64,000 nucleotides of DNA from Bacillus cereus G9842 (GTDB lineage Bacteria > Bacillota > Bacilli > Bacillales > Bacillaceae_G), in assembly GCF_000021305.1 (NCBI RefSeq), contig NC_011772.1, forward strand, positions 4,254,001-4,318,000, read 5' to 3'. How positions within the stretch are numbered: position 1 is the stretch's first letter; each line of letters starts with the position of its first letter. The notes beneath the pieces are model-generated. The model was not told where the DNA came from, searched no databases, and saw nothing but the letters and a program-made list of their open reading frames with translations. Below, piece after piece: positions 57,115 through 64,000 of the stretch. The position numbers and the translations under genes are program-made.

Positions 57115-58138
57115 GTTGTTTTCCTCCTCTATGAATTAAATATAAGAAGAACGGACCACCTAAGAAGGACAGTAAAATACCAACAGGCAATTCGATTGGA
57201 TCGAACCAACTTCGAGCTATTGCATCCGCAAAAACAAGTAATACACCGCCGCCAAGGCATGATAAAGGTAGCAAATATCTATAATCATTTCCAACTAATA
57301 AACGTAGCATATGTGGTACGACAAGACCGACAAATCCAATAAGACCAGATACACTTACTGCAATTCCAGCTAATAATGTACTTACTACGATTAAATAAAA
57401 CCGACTTTTTTCCACGTTATGTCCTAATAACTTTGCCATTTCATCTCCAAGCATTAACACTCGAATATGCTTAATGCCAAAGAAAGCTAATATAATGGCG
57501 AATATTGCATAATAAATAATCATGTTTAAATGTGCCCAACTTACACCACCAATACCACCCGCTAGCCACGGTAACACGGATTGTACTTTGTCACTATGTA
57601 ATAACATTAATGCTGACGTTGCTGCACCAATTAATGCATTGATCGACACCCCTACTAAGACGATTCTTGAAGGTGGTGCCCCTTTTTGCCATGATAAAGC
57701 ATAAATAACCATCGCTGTTATGAAAGCTCCTAAAAACGCCCCTAGTGGTAAAAAAGCTAGATGCTGTGGGAATAAAATCATGATGACAATTGCTACAAGG
57801 CCTGCCCCAGATGAAACTCCGATAATACCAGGATCTGCAAGAGGGTTTCTCATAACCCCTTGCAGCAGTGTACCAGATGCAGCTAAACATGTTCCTACTA
57901 TAAACCCAACGAGAACTCTCGGTATGCGAAGATCCCATACAATTCGATGAACTGTCGAACCCTCATCTTGTATACCTGTTAGAATGTCTCGTACAGAAAA
58001 AGATAAACTTCCTGCGAAAAGTCCGTAAAAGAGGCCTAAAATTGTTAATACAACTAAAGTAACTGCTATTATCCATCTTTTTTTCGCAAAAGGATGTTCC
58101 TTTTCTCTTACTACTTCACTACTTTCCATACGTATCAT
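57101..58138 (-). CDS. Iron-type ABC transporter permease
   Basis: The 345-residue FecCD-type permease has about ten membrane helices, with family phrases LRIPRVLVGFIVGTCLAASGTLLQ, NPLADPGIIGVSSGAGL and GLVVPHMLRLLVGNDYRYLLPLS. Only one permease gene is present, so it should work as a homodimer like BtuC. Its start overlaps the binding-protein stop by 4 bases. The substrate could be a siderophore, heme or cobalamin; Fur sites favour iron. Confidence 0.93.
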   Translation of the reverse strand: MIRMESSEVVREKEHPFAKKRWIIAVTLVVLTILGLFYGLFAGSLSFSVRDILTGIQDEGSTVHRIVWDLRIPRVLVGFIVGTCLAASGTLLQGVMRNPLADPGIIGVSSGAGLVAIVIMILFPQHLAFLPLGAFLGAFITAMVIYALSWQKGAPPSRIVLVGVSINALIGAATSALMLLHSDKVQSVLPWLAGGIGGVSWAHLNMIIYYAIFAIILAFFGIKHIRVLMLGDEMAKLLGHNVEKSRFYLIVVSTLLAGIAVSVSGLIGFVGLVVPHMLRLLVGNDYRYLLPLSCLGGGVLLVFADAIARSWFDPIELPVGILLSFLGGPFFLYLIHRGGKQRDFR

Positions 58139-59082
58139 TTCCTTACATCTTGTATACTTTTATACATAAAGTCTATTGCTTCTGTAACTTTTGTCCCAGG
58201 ATTAGATCCAAATAAATCAGGTGGCAAAATAACTACGTGGTTTTGTTTTACTGCATCTAAATTTTTCCACGCTTCATTTTTCATCATTTCGCCTTCGAAT
58301 GCTTTTTTCACACTTTTTGGATCTCCGTGTGTAATTAAATAAATGACATCTGGATTCGCCTCAATAATACGTTCTACACTTAGCTGTGCATATTGCGGAT
58401 ATTCTTTCGTTTCTGGAAAATCAGAAGCAATATTTTTCCCGCCTGTTTTTTCTAAAACATCACCTGATAAAGATGTTGGTAATGCCGCTAAATAAGTACC
58501 TGGTGCGCCATACACTAGCAATGCTTTCACATCGCTCTTTTTCTCATATTTCTTCATTTGATCATTGATTTTTTGATTAAGTTCTTTTGCTTTATCTTCT
58601 TTCTTCATTACCGTTCCATATAATTCAATATTCTTTTGAATATCTTGTACAGAATTCGCAGAAGAAATGATTACTTTCGTTCCCTGTCCTTCAACCGTTG
58701 GCACATTCTTTTGGAATCCATTGTTAGCAACAAGTACATCGGGCTTTAAACTAGCAATTTGCTCAAAATTCGGTTGATGTGCATTCCCAATTACTTTTGC
58801 CTTCTTTAACTCCTCTGGAAGAGTTAATTTCGTATCCGGACGACCTACTACTTTTCCACCTAAAGCATGAATAATATCCATGTCCCCCATACTTAATGTT
58901 GCAAAACTTTCTGGTACTTTATCGAATGTTACCTTTCTCCCTGACAGGTCGGTAATTTCGATTTTTTCTTTTCCTTTTTCTGTTTTGGTTGCAGACGCTT
59001 TTTCGTCCCCTTTGGCACTGCAACCTATTAACAAGAAAAAAATAGATAAAATCGCTGTAAATAGCGTAATAGATTTTTTCAT
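58135..59082 (-). CDS. Iron-type ABC transporter substrate-binding lipoprotein
   Basis: The 315-residue receptor has a signal peptide with lipobox LLIGC (C21) and the FepB/BtuF type two-lobe fold: VTFDKVPESFATLSMGDMDIIHALGGKVVGRP, and the QLSVERIIEANPDVIYLITHGD phrase. It is tethered outside the membrane and delivers substrate to the permease. It is the first gene of the four-gene operon, which follows two Fur boxes. Confidence 0.93.
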   Translation of the reverse strand: MKKSITLFTAILSIFFLLIGCSAKGDEKASATKTEKGKEKIEITDLSGRKVTFDKVPESFATLSMGDMDIIHALGGKVVGRPDTKLTLPEELKKAKVIGNAHQPNFEQIASLKPDVLVANNGFQKNVPTVEGQGTKVIISSANSVQDIQKNIELYGTVMKKEDKAKELNQKINDQMKKYEKKSDVKALLVYGAPGTYLAALPTSLSGDVLEKTGGKNIASDFPETKEYPQYAQLSVERIIEANPDVIYLITHGDPKSVKKAFEGEMMKNEAWKNLDAVKQNHVVILPPDLFGSNPGTKVTEAIDFMYKSIQDVRK

Positions 59083-59098
59083 TCCTTCACCTCTAGTT

Positions 59099-59154
59099 GA
59101 TAATGATAATCATTAACTACTATTCTACTTTAATTGATAAGGATTATCATTGTC
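59099..59154 (-). promoter_or_regulatory. Two Fur boxes of the iron ABC transporter operon
   Basis: GATAATGATAATCATTAAC (59099-59117) matches the 19 bp Fur consensus with one mismatch; GATAAGGATTATCATTGTC (59136-59154) is a second, weaker one. They lie 17-72 bases ahead of the binding-protein start. Confidence 0.9.
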
Positions 59155-59181
59155 AACATGAAACGCATACATTTTTCTACA

Positions 59182-59228
59182 AAAAACAAAAAGCGCGACA
59201 AAAAGATTCTTTCTTTTCGCCGCGCTCT
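59182..59228 (-). terminator. Terminator after yrhC
   Basis: A GC-rich AGCGCG/CGCGCT stem extended by AAAAG-type pairs (59192-59197 with 59221-59226) and followed by TTTTTGTTTTTTG on the minus strand. Confidence 0.7.
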
Positions 59229-59239
59229 AGTTAACAATA

Positions 59240-59467
59240 TTATTCACATTCATTTTCCTCTAACTGGTCACGCATCACTTTCACACGCTGAAAGAAAAAG
59301 AACGATAAACTTAAAAATATAACGATACTCCCCATCATAACAAAAAATTGGATTGTCTCTTTTGCTCCATCCGGAATCAACAAGCCAACCATTAACAATG
59401 TACTTACAGCGAGAAGAATTTGTCCGAACCTAGTATAATCTTCTATTTTCCCTTGTAATTCTTTCAT
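59240..59467 (-). CDS. yrhC: YrhC family membrane protein
   Basis: The 75-residue protein has two membrane helices (about 13-33, 40-60) and a basic C-terminal tail (RVKVMRDQLEENECE). The pattern KIEDYTRFGQILLAVSTLLMVGLLIP resembles YrhC, which in B. subtilis is the gene after mccB. Here adhE is interposed between the two. The ATG at 59467 has GGAGGAGTGAG upstream; the frame from 59557 is not used. Confidence 0.8.
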   Translation of the reverse strand: MKELQGKIEDYTRFGQILLAVSTLLMVGLLIPDGAKETIQFFVMMGSIVIFLSLSFFFFQRVKVMRDQLEENECE

Positions 59468-59554
59468 TATATTCTCACTCCTCCATTTCACTTTATCATA
59501 TTCTATGAAACTGAAAGACCAGTAAATACAGCCATTCTGGGAGATGTTTTCCAA

Positions 59555-59590
59555 CAAAAAAAGAGCCGCTTTACTGCGGCTCTTTTTTAA
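59555..59590 (-). terminator. Terminator after adhE
   Basis: An 8 bp stem AGAGCCGC/GCGGCTCT (59562-59569, 59576-59583) with A/T runs on both sides. Confidence 0.85.
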
Positions 59591-59593
59591 TCA

Positions 59594-62197
59594 TTATTCA
59601 CCTTTATATGCTTCCATATAAATTTCTTTCAGCTCTGAAATAAGCGGTAACTTTGGATTAGCAGTTGTACATTGATCTTCAAAAGCTCTTTCTGCTAATA
59701 CTCCAACAACCTCTTCAAATTGCTCTTTATCTACCCCTTGTCCTGCAATACTCATATTAATATTTAAGCTTTTTCCAAGCTCAATAATTGCTTTGACGAG
59801 TGATTCCACACCTTCTGCTACTGAGCTTGCTGGAAGCCCGAGCATTCTCGCAATATGTGCATAGCGTTCATCTGCTACAAAGTGCTCATATTTTGGGAAC
59901 AATGCGTGTTTTCTTGGCTTAATAGCATTATAGCGGACTACATGCGGCATAAGAATTGCATTTGCACGTCCGTGCGGAATATGGAATTCTGGACCAATTT
60001 TATGTGCTAAGCTGTGATTAATACCTAGAAAAGCATTTGCAAATGCCATCCCTGCAATTGCAGAAGCGTTATGCATTTTTTCCCGTGCTTCTTCATCATT
60101 TCCATCTTTATATGCTCTCGGTAAATATTTGAATACGAGATCAATAGCTTTTAATGCTAATCCATCTGTATAGTCATTTGCCATAACAGACACATACGCC
60201 TCAATTGCATGTGTTAAAACATCCATACCAGTATCTGCTGTTACATGTGGTGGTACTGTCATTACAAATTGCGGATCAACAATTGCTACATCTGGTGTTA
60301 ATTCATAATCTGCGAGCGGATACTTTATATTATTTTTCTTATCTGTAATAACCGCAAATGGTGTCACTTCTGATCCTGTTCCTGATGTTGTTGGAATCGC
60401 AACAAACTGTGCCTTATTTCCTAATTCCGGATATTTACATGTACGTTTTCTTATATCTAAAAACTTCTGTTTAATGCCATAGAATGTCGTTTCTGGATGC
60501 TCATAGAATAACCACATTCCTTTTGCTGCATCCATAGCTGAACCACCACCAAGTGCGATAATTACATCTGGCTTAAAGCTTCTCATCATTTCCGCACCTT
60601 TAAAGACAGTTTCATCTGATGGATCTGGTTCGACCTCAAAGAAAACTTCAATTTTCACATCATTTGCATGCTTGTTTAAATAGTGCGTGACTGTATCCAC
60701 ATAGCCATGTTCAACCATTCCAGGATCCGTTACAATAAATGCACGTGAAATGTTAGGCATATTTGCTAAATACGCTGTAGCATGTTTTTCAAAATAAATT
60801 TTTGGTGGCAATTTGAACCACTGCATATTCTTTTTTCTATTTGCCAGCCTTTTTATATTTAATAAATGAGTCGCTGTTACATTTTGGGAAACTGAATTTT
60901 TTCCGTAAGAACCACAACCAAGTGTAAGTGATGGAATAAATCCGTTATATATATCCCCTATTCCACCTTGTGATGAAGGTGCATTTACAATGAGACGGCA
61001 AGCTTTCATACGTAATCCAAATTGCTTTTGCACTTCTTTATTTGTAGAATGAATAACTGCTGAATGTCCTAAACCACCGAGGTTCAACATTTCTTCGCAA
61101 TATGTAAATCCTTTTTCTAATGAATTCGCCTTCACACAGGCTAATACTGGGCTCAGTTTCTCACGAGATAACGGGTATGCTGCTCCGATACCTTGAATTT
61201 CAGCTACAAGCATTTTTGTATGTTCAGGAACAGTAATCCCAACTAATTCGGCAATATACTGTGCTGATTTTCCTACAATATCACTATTTACTGCACATGT
61301 ATTTTCATTTATAACGAGCTTTTCTAATTTTTTTCTTTCTTCTTCTGTTACAAAGTAACAATTGTTTTCGATCATTTCTGTTTTAACATCATCATAGATT
61401 TCTTTATCGACAATGATTGCTTGTTCCGATGCACAAATCATACCGTTATCAAATGTTTTCGATAAAATTAAATCATTAACAGCTCGTTTTACATGTGCTG
61501 ATTTTTCTATATAACACGGTACATTACCAGGACCTACACCTAGCGCTGGTTTTCCAGTAGAGTAAGCTGATTTCACCATACCAGCGCCTCCAGTTGCTAG
61601 AACGAGTGCCACACCATCATGGTTCATTAATTGTTTCGTCGCTTCGACAGACGGTCTTTCAATCCATTGAATACAATGTTTTGGTGCACCAGCTTTCATT
61701 GCTGCATCATATACGGTTTTCGCTGCTGCCACCGAACAATTTTGTGCAGAAGGATGAAATGCGAAAATAATTGGATTTCTCGTTTTTATCGCAATCAACG
61801 CTTTAAACATTGTTGTCGACGTTGGATTCGTTACTGGTGTTACCCCAGCTACTACACCGACAGGTTCTGCAATTTCTATTATTTCTTCATGAGGATCTTC
61901 GTGAATAATTCCTACCGTTTTATCTTGCTTTATACTATGCCAAATATATTCAGTGGCAAAAATATTTTTAATGCATTTGTCTTCATAGACACCACGGCCT
62001 GTTTCTTCAACAGCCAATTTTGCAAGTGGCATATGTTGATCAACACCTGCTAATGCCATTTCATGAACAATGTTGTCAATCTGCTCTTGTGTAAAACTTT
62101 CTAATGCTTGTAAAGCTTGTTGACCGTTATTTACTAACGTATCAATCATCTCTTTTACCTCTTGCATTTCATTTACAACTTTCTCTTTGACTACCAT
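59594..62197 (-). CDS. adhE: Bifunctional acetaldehyde-CoA/alcohol dehydrogenase AdhE
   Basis: The 867-residue fermentation enzyme reduces acetyl-CoA to acetaldehyde and then ethanol, regenerating NAD. The N-terminal aldehyde dehydrogenase domain (about 1-440) has the catalytic C255 in FDNGMICASEQ. A linker precedes the iron-dependent alcohol dehydrogenase (about 460-867) with ALGGGSAMDAAKGMW, DVLTHAIEAYVS and AHKIGPEFHIPHGRANA. Such enzymes form spirosomes. Two perfect or near-perfect Rex operators lie upstream, so expression should rise at high NADH. The gene stands between mccB and yrhC. Confidence 0.96.
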   Translation of the reverse strand: MVVKEKVVNEMQEVKEMIDTLVNNGQQALQALESFTQEQIDNIVHEMALAGVDQHMPLAKLAVEETGRGVYEDKCIKNIFATEYIWHSIKQDKTVGIIHEDPHEEIIEIAEPVGVVAGVTPVTNPTSTTMFKALIAIKTRNPIIFAFHPSAQNCSVAAAKTVYDAAMKAGAPKHCIQWIERPSVEATKQLMNHDGVALVLATGGAGMVKSAYSTGKPALGVGPGNVPCYIEKSAHVKRAVNDLILSKTFDNGMICASEQAIIVDKEIYDDVKTEMIENNCYFVTEEERKKLEKLVINENTCAVNSDIVGKSAQYIAELVGITVPEHTKMLVAEIQGIGAAYPLSREKLSPVLACVKANSLEKGFTYCEEMLNLGGLGHSAVIHSTNKEVQKQFGLRMKACRLIVNAPSSQGGIGDIYNGFIPSLTLGCGSYGKNSVSQNVTATHLLNIKRLANRKKNMQWFKLPPKIYFEKHATAYLANMPNISRAFIVTDPGMVEHGYVDTVTHYLNKHANDVKIEVFFEVEPDPSDETVFKGAEMMRSFKPDVIIALGGGSAMDAAKGMWLFYEHPETTFYGIKQKFLDIRKRTCKYPELGNKAQFVAIPTTSGTGSEVTPFAVITDKKNNIKYPLADYELTPDVAIVDPQFVMTVPPHVTADTGMDVLTHAIEAYVSVMANDYTDGLALKAIDLVFKYLPRAYKDGNDEEAREKMHNASAIAGMAFANAFLGINHSLAHKIGPEFHIPHGRANAILMPHVVRYNAIKPRKHALFPKYEHFVADERYAHIARMLGLPASSVAEGVESLVKAIIELGKSLNINMSIAGQGVDKEQFEEVVGVLAERAFEDQCTTANPKLPLISELKEIYMEAYKGE

Positions 62198-62307
62198 GTA
62201 AATTTCCTCCTATTCTGTTATCACGGTCTTTATAAGTCCCTATAGGTCATAATAAGTCCCGATTAGCGAAAAAAAATAGAGTTACCGTCCTACATGAATC
62301 CCATTGT

Positions 62308-62325
62308 TTGTGAAACACTTCACAA
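62308..62325. promoter_or_regulatory. Rex operator 1 of adhE
   Basis: TTGTGAAACACTTCACAA fits the Rex consensus TTGTGAAnnnnTTCACAA exactly. It is 110 bases ahead of the adhE start, close to the expected promoter. Confidence 0.9.
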
Positions 62326-62342
62326 GTTTACTCGTGAATAAC

Positions 62343-62369
62343 ATTTCATGAATTCAATATACATGAAAT
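62343..62369. repeat. Inverted repeat between the two Rex operators
   Basis: ATTTCATG (62343-62350) and CATGAAAT (62362-62369) are perfect arms 11 bases apart. It may be a further regulator site. Confidence 0.5.
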
Positions 62370-62392
62370 CATTTCATTTGTGTATGTATAAT

Positions 62393-62410
62393 TTGTGAAA
62401 TATTTCACAA
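62393..62410. promoter_or_regulatory. Rex operator 2 of adhE
   Basis: TTGTGAAATATTTCACAA is a perfect 18 bp palindrome identical to the Rex consensus. Confidence 0.95.
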
Positions 62411-62418
62411 TTAACACA

Positions 62419-62460
62419 ATAAAAAATGCACTGCTCCACATTAGCAGTGCATTTTTTATT
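62419..62460 (-). terminator. Terminator after mccB
   Basis: A 10 bp stem ATGCACTGCT/AGCAGTGCAT (62426-62435, 62443-62452) with T-runs on both sides; it overlaps the mccB stop codon region and protects adhE from read-through. Confidence 0.88.
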
Positions 62461-63592
62461 ACGCTAGCGCTTGTGCTAAATCTTCAATTAAATCTTCACC
62501 ATCTTCAATACCGACAGAAATACGAATTAATGTATCTGTAATTCCTAATTCTTTACGGCGATCTGCTGGGATTGATGCATGTGTCATTTGAGATGGGATA
62601 GAAATTAAACTTTCTACTGCTCCTAAGCTTTCAGCAAGTGTAAAGTATTGCAGTTTCTCAAGTACTTTATTTAATGTTTCCTCACTATCTACATCAAACG
62701 AAATAATAGCACCAAATCCATTTGCTTGTTCTGTTGCTAATTCGTGGTTTTGATGTGATTCAAGACCTGGGTAATATACTTTATTTACTTTTGGATGATT
62801 ATTTAAAAATTCAGCAATAGCGCGTGAATTCGTTTCATGTTCTTCCATACGAATTCCTAATGTTTTTAAACCGCGAAGTAGTAAGAAGCTATCTTGTGGT
62901 CCAAGAATACCTCCTGTTGAGTTTTGTACAAAGTGAAGGTCTTCTGCTAGTTGTGGGCTATTTACCACTACTAGACCTGCAACTACGTCACTATGACCTC
63001 CTAAATATTTCGTTGCACTATGAAGTACAATGTCTGCTCCTAAAGAAATCGGCGACTGCCAATATGGCGTCATGAATGTATTATCAATAATTGTTAATAA
63101 ATCTTTCTCTTTAGCAAGAGTAGATATTTTCTTAATATCAGTAATTTTTAGTAATGGGTTCGTTGGTGTTTCCACATAGATCGCTTTCGTATTTGGACGA
63201 ATTGCTTCTACAACTTCCTCTAAGTTTGTTGTGTCTACAAATGTATGTTCAATACCGAAGCGGTTTAATACTTTCGTAATAACACGATACGTTCCACCAT
63301 AAACATCATCTGTTAAAATAACGTGGTCACCTTTTGAGAACAACATAATTGTCGCTGTAATAGCAGCCATTCCAGAACCGAATGCAAATCCAGCATGACC
63401 ATTTTCTAATACGGCAATCATTTCTTCTAAAGCTGCACGTGTTGGGTTACCTGTACGTGAATATTCATATCCTTGATGCTTACCAACCGCTTCTTGTTTG
63501 TACGTACTTGTTTGATAGATCGGTACGTTTACAGATCCAGTTGAAGGTTCTCCTATACGAATACCATGAATTAACTTTGTCTTTGCTCTCAT
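62459..63592 (-). CDS. mccB: Cystathionine gamma-lyase/homocysteine gamma-lyase MccB
   Basis: The 377-residue PLP enzyme cleaves cystathionine to cysteine, 2-oxobutyrate and ammonia. Conserved phrases are YEYSRTGNPTRAALEEMIA (PLP phosphate and Arg), DDVYGGTYRVI, DNTFMTPYWQSP and the lysine in HSATKYLGGHSD (about K194). It follows mccA with 3 bases between, forming the mccAB reverse-transsulfuration pair (yrhAB in B. subtilis). Confidence 0.95.
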   Translation of the reverse strand: MRAKTKLIHGIRIGEPSTGSVNVPIYQTSTYKQEAVGKHQGYEYSRTGNPTRAALEEMIAVLENGHAGFAFGSGMAAITATIMLFSKGDHVILTDDVYGGTYRVITKVLNRFGIEHTFVDTTNLEEVVEAIRPNTKAIYVETPTNPLLKITDIKKISTLAKEKDLLTIIDNTFMTPYWQSPISLGADIVLHSATKYLGGHSDVVAGLVVVNSPQLAEDLHFVQNSTGGILGPQDSFLLLRGLKTLGIRMEEHETNSRAIAEFLNNHPKVNKVYYPGLESHQNHELATEQANGFGAIISFDVDSEETLNKVLEKLQYFTLAESLGAVESLISIPSQMTHASIPADRRKELGITDTLIRISVGIEDGEDLIEDLAQALA

Positions 63593-63595
63593 TTT

Positions 63596-64000
63596 TTATT
63601 CCCATCCTTTGTATATGTCTTTACTTAAATAGCGCTCACTACTATCAGGAAAAATGGTTACAATATTTGTACCTGGTGCTGCCTTCTCTGCCTCAAGTAA
63701 GCTCGCATGAAATGCTGCTCCTGAAGAGCTCCCAACGAGAAGTCCTTCTTTTTGCGCTAATTCTTTCACTCGTAAAAATGCATTTCGATCAGAAATCGTA
63801 TGAATTTCATCAAAATAAGATGTCTTCAAAAATGGCGGGATAAATTCCAGTCCAATTCCTTCGGTCTCATGTGAACCAGCCTTACCACCATTTAAAATAG
63901 ATCCTTCTGGCTCTACGATAACTGTTTTAATATCTATATTTTTTTCTTTCAAATAAGATGCAGTCCCCATAAACGTACCGCCAGTTCCTGCTCCAGCAAC
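63596..64000 (-). CDS. mccA: O-acetylserine-dependent cystathionine beta-synthase MccA, C-terminal part
   Basis: The frame stays open to the right edge, so only the C-terminal ~134 residues are seen. They hold the cysteine synthase fold end: the [14 protein letters not shown]-phosphate loop at the edge, [43 protein letters not shown] and [19 protein letters not shown]. The pairing with mccB identifies MccA (condenses O-acetylserine with homocysteine to cystathionine) rather than CysK, though the sequence alone leaves CysK/CBS possible. Confidence 0.9.
   Translation of the reverse strand, partial: VAGAGTGGTFMGTASYLKEKNIDIKTVIVEPEGSILNGGKAGSHETEGIGLEFIPPFLKTSYFDEIHTISDRNAFLRVKELAQKEGLLVGSSSGAAFHASLLEAEKAAPGTNIVTIFPDSSERYLSKDIYKGWE

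Overview
The window is a chromosomal segment of a low-GC, spore-forming Firmicute, almost certainly a member of the Bacillus cereus group. The evidence is the B. subtilis-like order of housekeeping genes (yqfF to yqeG), an uninterrupted sigK, three full-length copies and one shortened copy of a ~155 bp repeat with ATAAA ends that matches what I know of bcr1 (a repeat specific to this group), and the cat, phh and adhE neighbourhoods. No rRNA, tRNA, CRISPR, prophage or transposase gene was seen.

1-31.3 kb is conserved core, nearly all on the minus strand: the c-di-AMP phosphodiesterase pgpH (cut by the left edge), phoH and sporulation genes yqfD/yqfC; then a decayed DUF4253 gene on the plus strand where B. 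subtilis has floA/yqeZ; yqeY-rpsU; the heat-shock cluster hrcA-grpE-dnaK-dnaJ-prmA-rsmE-mtaB behind a perfect CIRCE operator; hemW, an HxlR regulator and lepA; the spore protease gpr with yqxA; rpsT (plus) facing holA; yqzM (plus); the competence genes comEC, comEB and comEA, with comER divergent; and the yqeH-aroE-yqeI-nadD-yqeK-rsfS-yqeM run. The sporulation checkpoint gene sda diverges from yqeG behind five DnaA boxes.

31.7-46 kb is mixed: psd, pro-sigK, rpmG, a nitroreductase, a small alarmone synthetase, a PhoP-type alkaline phosphatase, acetyltransferase, lipoprotein hydrolase, DoxX, histidine phosphatase, and several small or unknown membrane proteins. It includes a frameshifted gene whose parts resemble the end of a CHAT/caspase-like protease.

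46-64 kb: a Vpr-like secreted subtilase behind a nested inverted repeat; tandem T-box riboswitches (apparent Tyr specifier UAC) ahead of phenylalanine hydroxylase and its pterin recycling enzyme; a catDE operon divergent from an XRE-cupin regulator; MaoC and GNAT genes; a Fur-boxed iron ABC transporter ending in an ankyrin gene; YrhC; adhE with two Rex operators; and mccB plus partial mccA (cysteine from methionine). adhE sits between mccB and yrhC, which are neighbours in B. subtilis.

The most useful regulatory observations are the tandem T-boxes, the CIRCE, DnaA, Pho, Fur and Rex sites beside the expected genes, and the bcr1 family, including a 52 bp internally deleted copy that keeps both ATAAA ends.
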